A DNA stretch of 64,000 nt, taken from Paragonimus westermani. Its lineage: Eukaryota > Platyhelminthes > Trematoda > Plagiorchiida > Troglotrematidae. The translations under genes were made by a program, and so were the position numbers. The stretch covers positions 150,210 through 214,209 of the forward strand of contig QNGE01000874.1 of the NCBI GenBank assembly GCA_008508345.1, written 5' to 3'. This document shows, piece after piece, positions 13,876 to 26,767 of this stretch; the stretch's first letter is position 1, and every line of letters begins with the position of its first letter. The notes beneath the pieces were generated by a model that ran no database searches, was not told the DNA's origin, and saw nothing but the letters and a program-made list of their open reading frames with translations.

Positions 13876-14095
13876 TTTCGCTTGGTTGCCGAGTCTTACG
13901 AGACAATGGATGTCCAGTTAGAAATTGCTTACGCTGAACCCTGGAAGAATATCACCAGAGTGCACATAATCATGACTTTTGCACAAGACAGTCTGGGTAC
14001 GGTGGTACAACGTTGGGAACGTCATCCAGTATTCCAAGATAAATGGAAATTGATGGAGTGCAAAGGTGTGTGCTTGAGAAGGGTGGACTTTGAAT
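13876..14095 (+). CDS. Internal exon G of the unrecognised multi-exon gene
   Basis: A 220-base block between a strong acceptor (CTTGTTTTTCAG) and a GTAAGT donor codes 73 residues plus one base (phase 0 to 1). The peptide has a conserved-domain look: acidic start, one NIT sequon (WKNITRVHI), two tryptophans and two cysteines near the end. Beta-strand-like alternation and the sequon suggest a secreted or luminal fold. An alternative donor, GTGTGT after 14065, also leaves phase 1. The flanking introns are about 6.0 and 9.1 kb. I do not recognise the family. Confidence 0.5.
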
Positions 14096-17000
14096 GTAAG
14101 TTTTTTGTTGTTGTTTCCCTATTCCGATGACACAAGCCTCTGAAGATTACTAAAGCGTCTAGAAGATAGGGCGAATTTATGATACGATTTGAACTGCCCA
14201 AACCAATGGCCTGTAAGAAATAACTTGCCGTTCAGTATCAACAACTGTAAAATCACGCAGGTGCACCATTAAAATTGTACTGACAGTTACGTCGACGGCA
14301 CAAAGTCGCTTGGACAAGCATGCGGACAAGACACCGCAACCATAGCAGTAGACGGCTTGGATTTGCTTTCAAATTGTGTTACCACGGCTACATAAGCAAT
14401 GAGCACTGAACCTGCTGAGGAAAATCGGTGAAACCAGCCACCTCGAAATGTTTCCCGCCATGTTCACTTCATTACGTCACCCACAATTGGGAACGAACGC
14501 ATGGGCCTGTCCACAGACGAACCACTAGAAAAATTATGAGGATGGACAAAGTGCTAACCCGGCAAGTCTGCCAGAATTAAATCAATCCCCAATGGATTAA
14601 GGACACCTCAGGGGAAATCTAATTCTTGATTAAAAATTATTCCACATCTCGAGTATTTTACTGAGACACCTCATCCTACCAAATAAAGGTGAATTTTCAA
14701 GGAGCCACTTTCTAAAGCCGGATTTTTGGAACAAGAAGATTGTTTTGTAGACATAACTGCATCATGTTTCTAGTCTGCTTACGTTTTGAACGTTTGATTG
14801 AACTCTGTGTTCCACTCTAGGTTGATTAAAAGTTTCAACACATTACCCGATCGGCAATACAAGTTTCCTAACCGCTATACCAGCTGAGTTCCATATGTCA
14901 TTTGTTGCGCATGTTTGAATGAATGTTCTTCCAGTGTTCAACGCTTAGACGATTACAGCTGACAGCTGCACTAAAGTTTCTTTCGTTCATTTCAACTTAT
15001 TTTTTGCACCTGTAAATCGGCCAACAGCATGATAGGAAGTCAAATACATCAATCCTTTACTGTATTGTAACAGGCTATACGACCGTGAAATAAAATTGGA
15101 AAGATCGTGGTCGTTGGCTCTATAACATCGGCATACGGTTCCCCGAGTGAATAAGAACTATCCTTGGTGTTTTAATGTTTGCAATGTTTCTTAGTGCCCG
15201 CTTGATTTCCTACTTAATATTCCAATGTCAAACGCTACAGTACGTGATTACCAACACTGACAAAATGATGGGAAATAGTTCACCCAATAAATGGTTGTGC
15301 CAATTAGTATTGCCTATATTTAGATGCTTCTGTTTATGGAGTTTAGCCGAAAAAAGGATTATCAAATAAACTTGGACATTAGATGAACTCAAATTAAAAC
15401 GGTTTGTTTTGATTTGGTATAAATAACTAATAAGCCCTGTAACTTTCATCAGTTCAGATAGACATTAACTTTTCCCCCAAAATAACAGGCATTTTACTGA
15501 TTTAATTTTAGTATACTTTCCAAAACAAAACAGTGAGTAGTAATAGGTAGTTTTTGGAATGTGATGTTCACGAACAAATCATAGTTTCATATATATATCA
15601 TAATAACGTTGTATAGGACTATTTATGAAGCAGTATTTGACCACGATTAACTAGAAAAGCAATTAACACAATGACTTGCCTTTCTGTGAAGTCAAGTAAG
15701 AGGAATAAATTATCCAGTTAGCCTAACAGAAAGTCTAACAATTTTATTCAACTTCAATACGAGTCTCGCTTATCTTAGTAGACTAGGCGATTCGCATGGT
15801 CAAACTGTTCCTGTGAAAAAGATATTCAGAGAGCAAGTTTTCTTTTTGCCGCCTAGAGCTAGGTTCATCAGTCATCCTTATTAGATTTGTTTTTTCATAT
15901 AACGTAAACTCACTCACTCTTCCCATTAGACTTGGCCGTGCCTGCTCAGTATGCAGATATTTCACTGTCGTCTTTGACTTCATTTTACACTTTGAAGAGC
16001 ACATTCTTACAATGTGCACTGCCCTTGTCAAAACAGCAAGAAAATGGTGACCACCGGCCAACAAACTTTTATGAAGGATAACTCAAGAATTAATTCCGAA
16101 TGATCTGTTTCTGGATTCCTTCTACGTAAAACTGTTACCATCAGTATGCACGTGATGTTTCACACATCACTGGTGAAACCTTGCTGATAATCGCGTTTTT
16201 GTGCTAGCTAATGATAACGCGTGAAGCAACAAACCAGTTTGTCTGTCACATGAAAACTGTAAAACGCGTCCGTCTGTTATATAAAAAGATTAGTAATAAA
16301 TAAATGATGTATTCTTGATAATGGTAAACAAGGCCAGGTGCAATGAACTTGCCGGAAAATGAAGTTACTGAAGACAACACTATGGGATAGTTCCCCCCTC
16401 AACCAATCAGCTGTGCCTGTGACGAAAGCATAAACAGTGTATCATGAAATGACAATAATCCTAAGCTTTTGCGACTCAGAAAAAGATGCGTTATGTAACA
16501 GGCACCTACAATGACAACGGATCGTTTACCAGATACCCTACACAGGCAGTGGTCAGACCACTTATTTCACCAAACATTTTCTGTAGATATTCGTTAAACT
16601 TTTCACAATCTTCCGATTTATTTATTACTATTCGTAAGTTGGTTGAGCACTGAAACGTGTTTCGTGCATATAACCTTATGCACCCTACACAGTGTTTTAG
16701 TTACACAATGTCAGACTGTGTTGAAAAAAAATCCTAATCTCCGGTCGCCTCCGACCAGCAGTGCAAACAGACTGACCCTTATTTTTTGTAGTTTCAGCCC
16801 GTGTAGCAGTATGAGCTAATCGGTTCTTGGTCATCACTGTAGCCACTGAGTTGTCAGAGTGGAACTCCAGTAAAAGTTCATTCTACCATATGCGATAATA
16901 AACATAAATTACAAAAGAACTATCAAGATATACACATCAATTTTGTAGCGCATACATCGATCGGGAAAAATGGACCTTGGAGTACGGTATTGAAAAAAGA

Positions 17001-20000
17001 GGATTCATCCCATGAATGGGGTAAATTTGGTTTTTACAAATGCATTTCATTATTCTCTTCCAGTGTGCACTTGAGGAATCCTAACTGAGCTGCTCCCCTC
17101 AAGCTGATTTTTCTGAAGTTATTGATCCAGATGGCTAAGTAGGTCAAACAGCAAATCGGTCCTCAGTTAGTTTAGCAACACCAGCTGCAAAGGCAACGGT
17201 TGGCCTAATCTTCTGCAATAAAATCAGCTTACATGAAAAAAAACACACTAATCCGGTTGCGCATGACAGTGTATTGTTTGACCTGCAAATCAATATGACA
17301 ATGATCACTATTACTTCTCAGACCAATCTGACAGACACCGGCACCATTCATGTCCTTAACCGTGGATATCCGTCAGGTCGCTAACTTTGATGATCGATCA
17401 CGTTGATAATTGGAATGATGCCAAAGTTGCATTTGACTCGGAACAGAGTCACCACTGCGCAGCGCAGCATTTTATTACAAACACTGCTCGTTCTCTTCAC
17501 TGAGTCTGGGCATACTGGCGGAATTCCAGGCTCACACACATCCATGAATTTCGTAAACAAACTAAGCTCAATCTACGGTATAAAACGGATAGTTCTATTT
17601 TGTCAATTTGGACAGCGTAGGTACGATAGAACATGTCAATGTTGACTCCGTTGCTCTTTACATCCTGGCTCATAAACTGCTTGCATCCCAAGTCTACACT
17701 ACGTCAACCGGGGACGATACGTTTGTTGGGTCTTTCCACATACAAGTGTGGACATTATCACCTAAGCATTTTCAAAAGCGATATAGATCGCTGCACAAAA
17801 GACATAAAGACTGCAAACACATAGAGAACCCACTGTTAAAATAAGTCACTCTCGCGTCACACTAAGTTTGTTGTTGTTATTTCGACAAGCCGGCTCAATC
17901 TAATTTGATCTACGTTAAAAAAATTCTAAGGCATTGCTACATGTTCTGATAAGATTGTTCTTGTATGTGTCGATCAATCAGAGCTGAAGTGCAGATCGTA
18001 TTTCGAGCACCTGTCAAACGCTACTCTCATTTCTGTTCCGACTGAATCGGAGAAATGTTAAACTGTTATGACCACGATCACATTTAATATCATGACTCCT
18101 CAAACGAACAGCTGCAGGCTACCAGTCAAATCAGAGACTGCTTAGGATTTCGGTGGTACTGAACACAGCAGCAGCCCCCTATAGCACACATATAGATTGA
18201 ACATGAACATGTAGTGTGTAAAACGGCATTCTTTACCTTGTGCGGTGGTCGAAATGTGTTATTTTGTTTATAACACTTATTAATACAAGATTTGGATCAA
18301 AGAATCCGTTACACAATAGTGGCAGGGAGATAAAGCAATTTCAGGGTGATGTTCAATGAAGATAGACTCTAACAAAGACAAGCACCAGGTGGTTTAAACT
18401 CTGCAAGCCATTATTTTTGCAGGAAGTCGTACAATCTAACCCCTATAACTTTACCTGAAAGCAGTCAAACTTATTTCTTGTTAAACTGTATTATAATTTG
18501 TATACATTTCGCCGAGAGTAATTCGGAAGAAACGCCCACAATATGTCATTTGTGACTGTTGTGCCTATATGCATATATCACCTGCCCTCAGAAATGAGCA
18601 TTCGAATAGAAGAGTTCAGGTTAACTATTCCATGACATGTTCGAAGAGTAGGTTTTTAGTTGCGTGTGATTTCTATAAATGTGTGTTCAGTGAATAGCAC
18701 TGCGATTTGTTTGTAATCAGCGTGCATTTTTAAGCAAGTGAGTCTACCAGCTAGAGATTACATAATTCAACAAATTACGCCCATGGGCCAAGTGTATTCT
18801 TAACAATATTTACTGCTCACACATATGAGTGTGATTTTAATAAGTAACAGAATAATGGATACCCGAATGTATTGACCTCATGGATTGTTTATGCCAATTC
18901 AAGTAATCCACCAAAACCATACTGCTAAGCATAATATTGTCGTTTGTTTTATAGTAATCTACTTTAAAGCAAAACTGGTAATTTCCAGGACGAAAATTGA
19001 CTGGCAATCTATCCCGAATGGTCAGTCCTTGCGAATAAGCCAATATGTTGGCAATTACCTGAAAAAAATGGTGAGTAGATAGAAAAATTCATAAATCATA
19101 CTGTCCACTCCTGCCTGCGATCGGCTTGGAAAGCAACCACTAGTTAGACAATTAGTGGACAAGGAGAAGCCATGATTAGATGTACATTAATAATTCACTG
19201 AATGTTAGTAAAACTTGCAGGCAACGCCCACCGAGACTAACAGGCGAGAAGTTCCCAATGAAAGTACCAGAAATCACTTCAGTACTTTGCATTTCGTCAG
19301 CAGTCCCAGGTCAAGTGATTTTTGTTCATATAGCTAATAGATATATCCATTTGGGAACCAGTTCAGACGCATAAGATGTCAAGAGAGGGGTCAGTAACTA
19401 CGTCTTGCCCGGCAGATCTTATCCTGCGCAGTAAATTGTCCACAAAAAACTCGAAATAGGATGGTTGGTTGAAGTTTTCCGTACAACTCAGGCATTTTTT
19501 GAGAGGTACCTCGTTTGCTTTCAGCTTGAATAATCACGTGGATATTCAAAGTTACACTATTCCACTACAGTTATCTCTTCTGACAACACAAGCCCCATGG
19601 CTTTTCAGTTGATGTCCTGTATCCATTATGCTTTCTACTCTCGTAAAAACCGAACAAATAAAGCCTGAAAAACTTGATGCAAAAGTTTTAGGTTGAGTAT
19701 ACCAATATATATGAGCGAAGAAAATTTGCTGATCAGAAATGATGAAACCAACTTCTCGTGAGAGCCACCGTAGACAAAAGCTATGGGGATGTGCGTGATC
19801 TACACGTTAATGCCTCGCAATCAGGCAGATGGATTGCGGTGTAGCATGATTTAATATCAAACTCAGTAAAGCTTAAAAGCTGATTTACATGGCGCTCATA
19901 ACACAAGTATCACATATTGACTGCCCACTGTCATTTGACGTTGAAAAGAATAATATAGTTGCTGTCGAGCAAAAAGCTTCATGACATCGTTGTTTACCCA

Positions 20001-21245
20001 TCTGACGTTCGTACGTCATTGTTTTGTTGTTTTGCCATATATTAATATGGCCGGACAATTTATGTAACATATTGATAGATGTAAACGGAGCTCTTGTATA
20101 TTATAATGTTTACCGCAATTCTGATGGAGAAGGATATATCGGGAAACACGGGATGATGAAAAATTGAATTCTCTCATTTGATTTGTCGTGAATAGTGCAG
20201 TGGTTAGACGGTTAAATATGTGCTTACATGTGTAATAATGAGTATTTATCGCATAAACCAGTGGCTTACGCTTGGGCGCGCTGCTCTGACTCGTTCAACA
20301 CCGTCATCATGAATACCCATAAGGAAGAGATGACTAGCATATCTTGTTAAAAAAATTGTGGAGAATATTGGATTTGAGGCGTGAAAGTGACATACCGTGA
20401 AAACCAAAGGATTTGTGTATGTGTCAAACTCCTCCTGATCGAGACGATGCACTCAGCAGTCGCATGGCGAAGTACACATTTGTGAATATTCCGTTGTATC
20501 CTCGATCATGTACAGGTTGCAGCTAGTAACTGTTACTTACAGTTTACCATGGTCTGCAAGAATGTTCCGCTCAGATACTTGATGAGGACTCTTTACCCCC
20601 CAAAGATCCAAATTACCATTGTTAATTGCGGTTGTGTCTAAATTATTTACATGCAGTCTACGATAATGCCAAATTTCCAGGCCCTTTGCTTCGGCTCATA
20701 ACACAAAATAGGTCAGAAAGAACAGAAGTTTGCGGCGGTCGCGAACATGGCTGAAAATGGTTTTTAAATTGCATGCAAATGCTGCGCTATTTGCGATAAC
20801 TAGTGAGAAAAGGATGCAAAAGTTAGACAGCAGATAATTCTCCCTTTATTTCTCACCCACGACTGAGGTAAGAACAATGCGTACTGATTTAGTGAAAAGT
20901 CACTTGAACAACTCACGTCTGATTTCGAGTTGCATTCGGGTGAGGACACACACTTCATTCCGAACAACCTAACTTCCAAGGCGTTCTAGTCAGAGCGCAG
21001 ACTATAACAATGATCACTGGAGGGGTTGGCTGAAAGCTGCCCACCATAACAAAAAAAGCGAAAGTAGGAGTGTTTTGTTGAACGATTGAGAGGCCAGTGA
21101 TTCGAGTGAACTTGTGGAGTATTTCAGGTTGAATATCACGTGATGTAGCTCCAATGGTATGCACAAAAGAGTATCGAACTAACCAGATGTACTGACGTGC
21201 AGTGGCAATTTAAAGTGATCCGTTTGAATCATAGTCTGCCTAGTC

Positions 21246-21297
21246 GGATGACAACCGCGTTTCACTAATTCATATTAGTGAAACGCGGTTGTCATCC
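21246..21297. repeat. Perfect inverted repeat, 24-bp arms and 4-base loop
   Basis: The left arm 21246-21269 and right arm 21274-21297 are exact reverse complements, separated only by TCAT. Each arm holds the GC-rich core ACCGCGTTTCAC or its complement, in an AT-rich setting. The bases outside the arms (C at 21245, A at 21298) do not pair. No coding frame is involved and no second copy was noticed in the window. It could be a transcribed hairpin, a miniature foldback element or a library or assembly chimera. Confidence 0.95.
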
Positions 21298-21405
21298 AGT
21301 GAATCACAGAGTCAGTTTTCGGTTAACTCCATCTGGTTGCCCAGAATGCACATAGTAGATTATGGTCTCGACATGTGGTTGTTAAGACTAATATCCGGTG
21401 GCGGT

Positions 21406-21429
21406 ACATATATACATATACATATATAT
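21406..21429. repeat. Short ATAC/TA microsatellite
   Basis: An imperfect run of AT dinucleotides interrupted by C, about 24 bases long, in intronic sequence. Confidence 0.8.
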
Positions 21430-23228
21430 CAACTGGCTTGCCTAAATCAAACGTTGGATACGTAGATACAGTTTGAAGTGACTGTGGCTATAATCACCAG
21501 AAAAAATTTCTGCGAACAGCCGTACACGCCATATATTCCATATTTCAGATGTAAGTATATCATGCCTCGTTTGCGTAATCAATCTCAACCCACCATGTTT
21601 CGAACGAGCCTTAATTTTGACTCCACTTTGTTGACACTTTCATTTTTGATATCCGTGTCAGCTCGTTTAATCAGCCGATGTGACACAAGCTGAAGGACCT
21701 CTGAGCATGTGCGTCGCCACAACTGGGTTCGGCTGCATCACTGACTTTTCCATTTACACACACTATTTTGCGTAGACTTGAGAGTGTCCAAAAACATGAC
21801 CACGAAATTACATGTCGAATCGGGAATTCGATTTACATGCTGCTATTAATGATCGCTCACCTATTAGGCCCAGCACATATCTAGGAATGTTGAGTTAAAG
21901 GAGATGAAACGAAATGTGTTTGTGTACCTTTCAAGTTATTTGTAAAATCACGCAGAGAACTTTGATCGCTTGTAGGCAGGAGGGCATATTTGGGATGGAG
22001 GTATCTCCTAGGTTAGCGGACGTGGATTCAAAATCAATGTGGAAATACGTATGCCCTCCACCGGTTTCTTGGTAATGAGTGTAATCAACAAGTCGCAGTA
22101 AAACGTCCGCATTCACGAAGTTGTGCACAGAAATTTTTGACTGGAACAAGTATGTCGGAATACAATACTCTAGAACTGGATGGGTTGTAAAGACTGGCGC
22201 CCAATCGAAGTCTTCAATGCACTTTGATGGTCTGGATCAATTTGGTGATCACAGTTCTCCTTGAAAGTTTCAGAAAGCATGTTAGAATGTGACACCACTT
22301 GTTCTGTATTATGTGGCAGCACAGTCATGCCTTAATTGGTACACTATTCTTACGATTTCAGTTAAAGGTTATTTCCGATTAAGCGTCCGAGGGCATTTCT
22401 CTAACCTGAAGAACACAAATGCGCGAAATTATATGCTCCGCTCACGTACTTGAGTGAAAAACAGCATACAGTTTCTGCGGACAACAGTGTGCAAAACCAT
22501 AAAGTGCCTGAAACATAGCATCTTATATAATATCACTGCTGTTGACACTAACGTTGAGGCCTGAGTATCAAGTAGTCCTGTAAGTACTACGAAGTAACCA
22601 GTTCGGTGGTTGCTGTTGTGAGTCGAGTGCAGTGTATTGCCACCATTGCGACTCATTTTGAAAAATAACTCATTCTGCAGTGGAGTTACCACAAAATGGT
22701 ATCGTCCTGCTATTTTGCACAGAGTTAGATTATTACGTCAGGATAAGTATTTGATTGCAAATTTGTTGGTGATAGATCCATGTTTCCGCATCACTTTCAT
22801 CCAAAGTGCAGTGTCCCATAAAATGTTTTTCACCAACCTTCCTTGGTGAACAATCTGCATAAAAATCACGAGCATTTAGTACCACTGCATCCATTTTGCT
22901 TTGTGACAATTACAGCATCAATTGTTGTTTTGAGCGCAGTTTACTTTTAAGAATGATCTCACTAAGAGACAAGTGGTCTTTTAATGGAAAGTTGCTCAAA
23001 AAATTGATTCTAATTGATCAATTTATGAAAAGTCAATAGCAATAAATATAATATTTTGCGTCATCACGTTTCAATCGCATCTCATGGGTGATTTTTGCGA
23101 ACTTAACTTGCACATTATATGGTGGGGGCAAACAACAGGGCTAAATCAATAATTACGTCCAAGAATGTCGGTCAGGTGACCAATATTGGATTTAGCAAAA
23201 GGGGGCACCATGTCATTTCTAGGCTTAG

Positions 23229-23272
23229 ATGGAACACGTGATTTCTTCTACATGGACCTGTCGAGTGACGTT
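23229..23272 (+). CDS. Candidate 44-base micro-exon H
   Basis: The block lies between a GGCTTAG acceptor and a GTATGC donor and codes two completing bases plus 14 codons (GTRDFFYMDLSSDV). It enters in phase 1, as exon G leaves, and exits in phase 0, as exon I enters. Without it exons G and I would be out of frame, which is the main argument for it. Short exons are common in flatworm genes. The block is small enough that chance cannot be excluded. Confidence 0.32.
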
Positions 23273-23574
23273 GTATGCCCCAATTAGTGCTGCAACTATA
23301 CGGAGTTTTAAAAGGGTTGAGGTACTGTCACCTTGGAAACACTTCTTATATGTAAACTGCGTGAAATACACGGTCTGCTTTCACTCACAGAACTCTTTTC
23401 CGTTCGAAGTGTTTAACTGTTAAGAACGGTGTGGCATGTTGTAATCATGATGGTATCCATGTATCCCACAAAAAGTCTTGCAAATTTGCTGACCTTAACT
23501 TTTTGCTTGGCTAACAGTGGCAATTTTTACATCCGTTTCCATGAATGATATCCAGTTGTTCCTTTCATGTATAG

Positions 23575-23788
23575 ATAATGCTCGGTATGAAAACACTACA
23601 TCTGGGTCGTTCCCTTCAATCCATCAAGCTTGAGCACTACTTCCCAAAAGCGCGTGCCATGGAAGTGACCTTCTCGGTGAGGATGTATCATCCACATGTT
23701 CTTAATTCAATCAGTTGGCTAAAGAACATTTATCAGCTCATTTGGGACAGACAATTCAGCAACAAAGCCAGTATTCTTACTCTGCTCT
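23575..23788 (+). CDS. Internal exon I of the unrecognised multi-exon gene
   Basis: A 214-base block follows CCTTTCATGTATAG and ends at a strong GTAAGT donor, phase 0 to 1, coding 71 residues. The peptide includes LEHYFPKARAMEV and a tryptophan-containing ISWLKNIYQLIW segment and ends in a hydrophobic run (ASILTLL) that continues into exon J. The frame also contains an ATG at 23578, but an internal position is favoured by the AG directly upstream. The following 8.1-kb intron contains the Ty3/gypsy relic. No family assigned. Confidence 0.48.
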
Positions 23789-25743
23789 GTAAGTGCATTC
23801 TAATGCCTACAAAAATTATTTTATTCTAGATGCACCACAGCTGATTTGACAGATAACATTTCTGATTAGTATTGTGGCGCGGAAGCGCTAAACTGGGAAA
23901 ACTGTATGTAGGCGGTAAGCGTTTTGCCATATGAGCTATGAAGCCACATTAGAATCTCACAACTTCCACATTCCCACGCAGTTGTCCAAAAAAATAAATG
24001 TCCTATGTAACTCACCAATTTTCACGAAAAATTCGACTGTCCAAGCGTGTGCTCTTACACAACTTTGGAGGACGCTTTCTGCATGCTGATAAGCTGTTAC
24101 GGTCACTAATTCGAATACACTGCAATCCCGTATTTTTCGCAGTTGCGACCTGATATTTATCAGTAGCGGAAGTTGAGTGCTTAGCAGTGACGCTGATGGA
24201 TTCTAGTGTTAGCCGCTTGCTTACGCTATTTCGACAGTTAATACGCCGAACCATTTCACGGACTTCCTGTGACACAAATTGTTTGATATGTAACTGGATC
24301 ACAATGCATAATTTCTGATGACACGATCTGTCTGGATAAGCACTTCATATTGCTGGTCAAAGGCTAGAAATTTTGCAATTTGATCTTTTTCAATAAATGG
24401 TTTTACGCTAAAAAATAACCGTCATCTAGCAGGTCATTTCATATCGTCTTGTTTTTCTGGCCTGTTAATAGAAACTAACGCGTACTTCTACACTTTGAAC
24501 AGTGCTTACAGAACATAAATACACCGGACTCTCTGTTTAACGGTACTGAGAGAACCTAGTTTGAAGAAAATGAAGATATTTTCCTCGACAAATTTGTAAG
24601 AATCATGATAGCGTGAATTGCTATAGGTGCGTTGGTCATGATAAAGCAGGTGTCTTTTTTTCGGATGTCCAAACTAAGTTAAAAGTTGAACTAATTTCAC
24701 CAGTGTACTCAGTAAAACGTAGATGAACTTTGCTTATCGATGGCCCTACCGTGATACATGCAGACGGAATTTGTGAGAATACGCACAGCATGACACTGGA
24801 AAAAATGTTTGTAATTCAGATGTGTCTTCTAGTTTTGCTGTTTACCAGAACGATGTTTGAGATGTTGATTCGAAATACGCGCATGATTGTCAGTGTGCGT
24901 TGACCGATACGCTAGTCTATTGGTTAAAGTAAGACTGCGTCCTACATGTCGACAACACACATAGACCTGACCTGTGTGAAGTAACTTTTAATAATACAAA
25001 AGTGGACGGAAGCATGAGACCTGCCAGGTTTCCTACTGTTTTAACTGCACACTCAGACGGATATTTCGAAGGAATGGTTGATAAGCTTTAAAACATAACT
25101 TAAGGCGAGTGCACGAAGTGAATATATTTTAAGTGGAAGATTCAAAATTACTGCACTAGCTTTGAATTCTTAACTCAAATGACTTTGTCATCAAGGGACA
25201 GTATAGGGGTCTGAATTTTCACTATTTAGATCTAGCTTACTGTCACTAGCTAACAGTTGAATTACTTTGCGAATTAACTTGCTTGTTCGGTACCCTGTTG
25301 TAAAAAGCACTACGTAAACTCCAGCTTCAACAGATTTTATTGCTTGCAAACGGTTTTCAGTTTCCTAATCAACCCAATAATCAGGTTTACTGTACTCGGG
25401 TTATTTGATGCGTGCTATATGGAAACGAATAAGAAGCCAGAAGCTTGCTGCATATGAGTGAGTGACAAGGAAGCATGGACTGGAAAATTAATAACTGGGA
25501 AGTATGAATTGAAAAACTACATCAGCAAATGTTGCCCGAACACAAAACTGCGCAAAACAGGCTGCATTTGGAAGGATTTTAAATGATTATAATGAATGGA
25601 CAATGCAGCATCGTAGATTGACAAATTTGCGCGCAGAAACACACGGACGACAGTTATTTTCACTTATTAAACACATAACAAGAATTAGTTGAAGCTTGCC
25701 GAGAACAACCTCAGTAAAAGTGTTGTATAACAGACAGTTTCGT
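23789..25743. other. Intron portion upstream of the Ty3/gypsy insertion
   Basis: A 96-codon minus-strand open frame at 24012-24302 was inspected. It has no motif, no convincing splice context and no neighbour in phase. Nothing else was recognised. Confidence 0.4.
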
Positions 25744-26031
25744 TGTGAGTAGTGTACCACTCACAATTAGTATACTACCCCAGGTGACCTTCATGAAGAA
25801 GAGGACAAGCCCCGAACGCGACGGACAAGAAGAGACTATCGGAACAGTGTATAAGTGTTGTGTGAGAACTTTCACGAAGGCGACTGACAACGTACTCTCA
25901 CCCAATGTATGTGAGTGCATGTCTTCCGTGCAAATTAGTGCACGCGTTTGTGGTTTAGTTTTTGACATGACATGTACTCAAGTTTGCACAAGGAAAGATC
26001 TGGTAGGTCAGGCGTCTTCTCGGCCACAACA
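25744..26031 (+). repeat. Candidate 5' LTR
   Basis: The block starts TGTGAGT and ends CACAACA, giving the usual TG...CA ends of LTRs, and it abuts the primer-binding-like site after two bases. Its first 20 bases contain an inverted GTGAGT/ACTCAC pair, and a TATAA lies near 25850. There is no second copy in the window because the 3' end of the element is lost, so the left boundary cannot be confirmed by LTR pairing. Confidence 0.4.
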
Positions 26032-26033
26032 AC

Positions 26034-26051
26034 TGGTGCCGTGACGAACGC
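26034..26051 (+). promoter_or_regulatory. Primer-binding-like site
   Basis: TGGTGCCGTGACGAACG lies two bases after the candidate LTR end. A TGG start is expected because it pairs with the CCA end of a tRNA. I did not identify which tRNA it matches; CsRn1-type elements are reported to use tRNA-Trp, which this does not obviously match beyond the first bases. Confidence 0.45.
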
Positions 26052-26054
26052 GAG

Positions 26055-26695
26055 GATTAAAATTGCCTGGACACAGCTGTTCGAAGATGGAGACGTCTGG
26101 ACGTTCCCGGAAGACTTGGAGGACGTGGCCGTGGTTGTCGCAGTCGGGACCGACCGTGGGAAGCTGTTTACCCTGCGGATGCTTGTGAAGGGCAAGGCGA
26201 AGGCGGTGCTGAACGGATCGCAAAGAGGCCCAGCAAAGATGGAGTGGGCGGCTAAAATAGATGCGTTTGACAGCCCGGCCGACCGCCAGGAGGCCATTCG
26301 GCGGTTCAAGGCGGACCCACCGGTGTGTTCCGCCACTCTGCAAGATTTCCTGGGCTATGCCAAGATTGGATCAAGAACCACGACGACAGTTGTTAACGGA
26401 ACAGTTTATTGAAAGTCTGCCGATGACTGTTCGCGACCAAGTCCGTATTACTCATGTCGCCAGGCCGATGGACCTTGAGGAGCTGGCGAAGGTGACGCGG
26501 GAGTTGGCAGTAATGTCCGTGGCCTCAGTGGATGCAAACAGCAATACGGACAAGAAGACACTCGAAGAAATGCAGAAGGCAATGGAGCAACTCGCAGTGG
26601 ATGTGGCTGCCCTGAGAACAGCAGCACGGAAGAACGATCAATCAGGAGGCTGCTTCATACATTGGGAAAAAGGACACTGGAAGAAGGATTGTTGA
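26055..26695 (+). pseudogene. gag: Ty3/gypsy gag, frameshifted, atypical zinc knuckle
   Basis: Gag forms the virus-like particle and packages element RNA. The N-terminal part reads in one frame to about 26350 (LFEDGDVWTFPEDLEDVAVV, then ADRQEAIRRFKA) and the capsid C-terminal part reads in another from about 26350 to the TGA at 26693-26695 (EQFIESLPMTVRDQVRITHV), so at least one indel lies near 26330-26370. The last 14 residues, encoded at 26651-26692, form a knuckle of spacing C-x2-H-x4-H-x4-C, where the canonical form is C-x2-C-x4-H-x4-C. A long upstream extension of the first frame through the LTR (from 25972) is not taken as coding. Confidence 0.85.
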
Positions 26696-26767
26696 ATCCG
26701 GCAGTCTTAAAAGTCAAAAAATAAAGCGCTTCGTGATTGTTCTTTTTGTTGGGCGGGTCAAATAGTA

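Larger units (their letters stand above)
14096..23228. other. Probable 9.1-kb intron with one hairpin and a short TA tract
   Basis: No supported coding block lies between exons G and H. The stretch contains the perfect hairpin at 21246-21297 and an AT/TA microsatellite at 21406-21429. The segment at about 14.3-14.6 kb is less AT-rich than its surroundings, but I could not assign it to a repeat family. Confidence 0.4.

Noticed and set aside
20196..20230. tRNA box A-like phrase (TAGTGCAGTGGTTAGA)
   Set aside because: No box B or cloverleaf follows at the expected distance.
24012..24302. 96-codon minus-strand open frame
   Set aside because: Basic, motif-free and without convincing splice borders or a neighbouring exon on that strand.
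24900..24940. tRNA-like phrase near CTAGTCTATTGGTTAAAG
   Set aside because: No matching T-arm or acceptor stem could be drawn.
25711..25968. 85-codon minus-strand open frame over the candidate LTR
   Set aside because: Antisense to the LTR and start of the Ty3/gypsy element; no motif.
25935..26343. Two long minus-strand frames (133 and 111 codons) opposite gag
   Set aside because: Shadows of the GC-richer gag coding strand; gag itself is recognisable on the plus strand.
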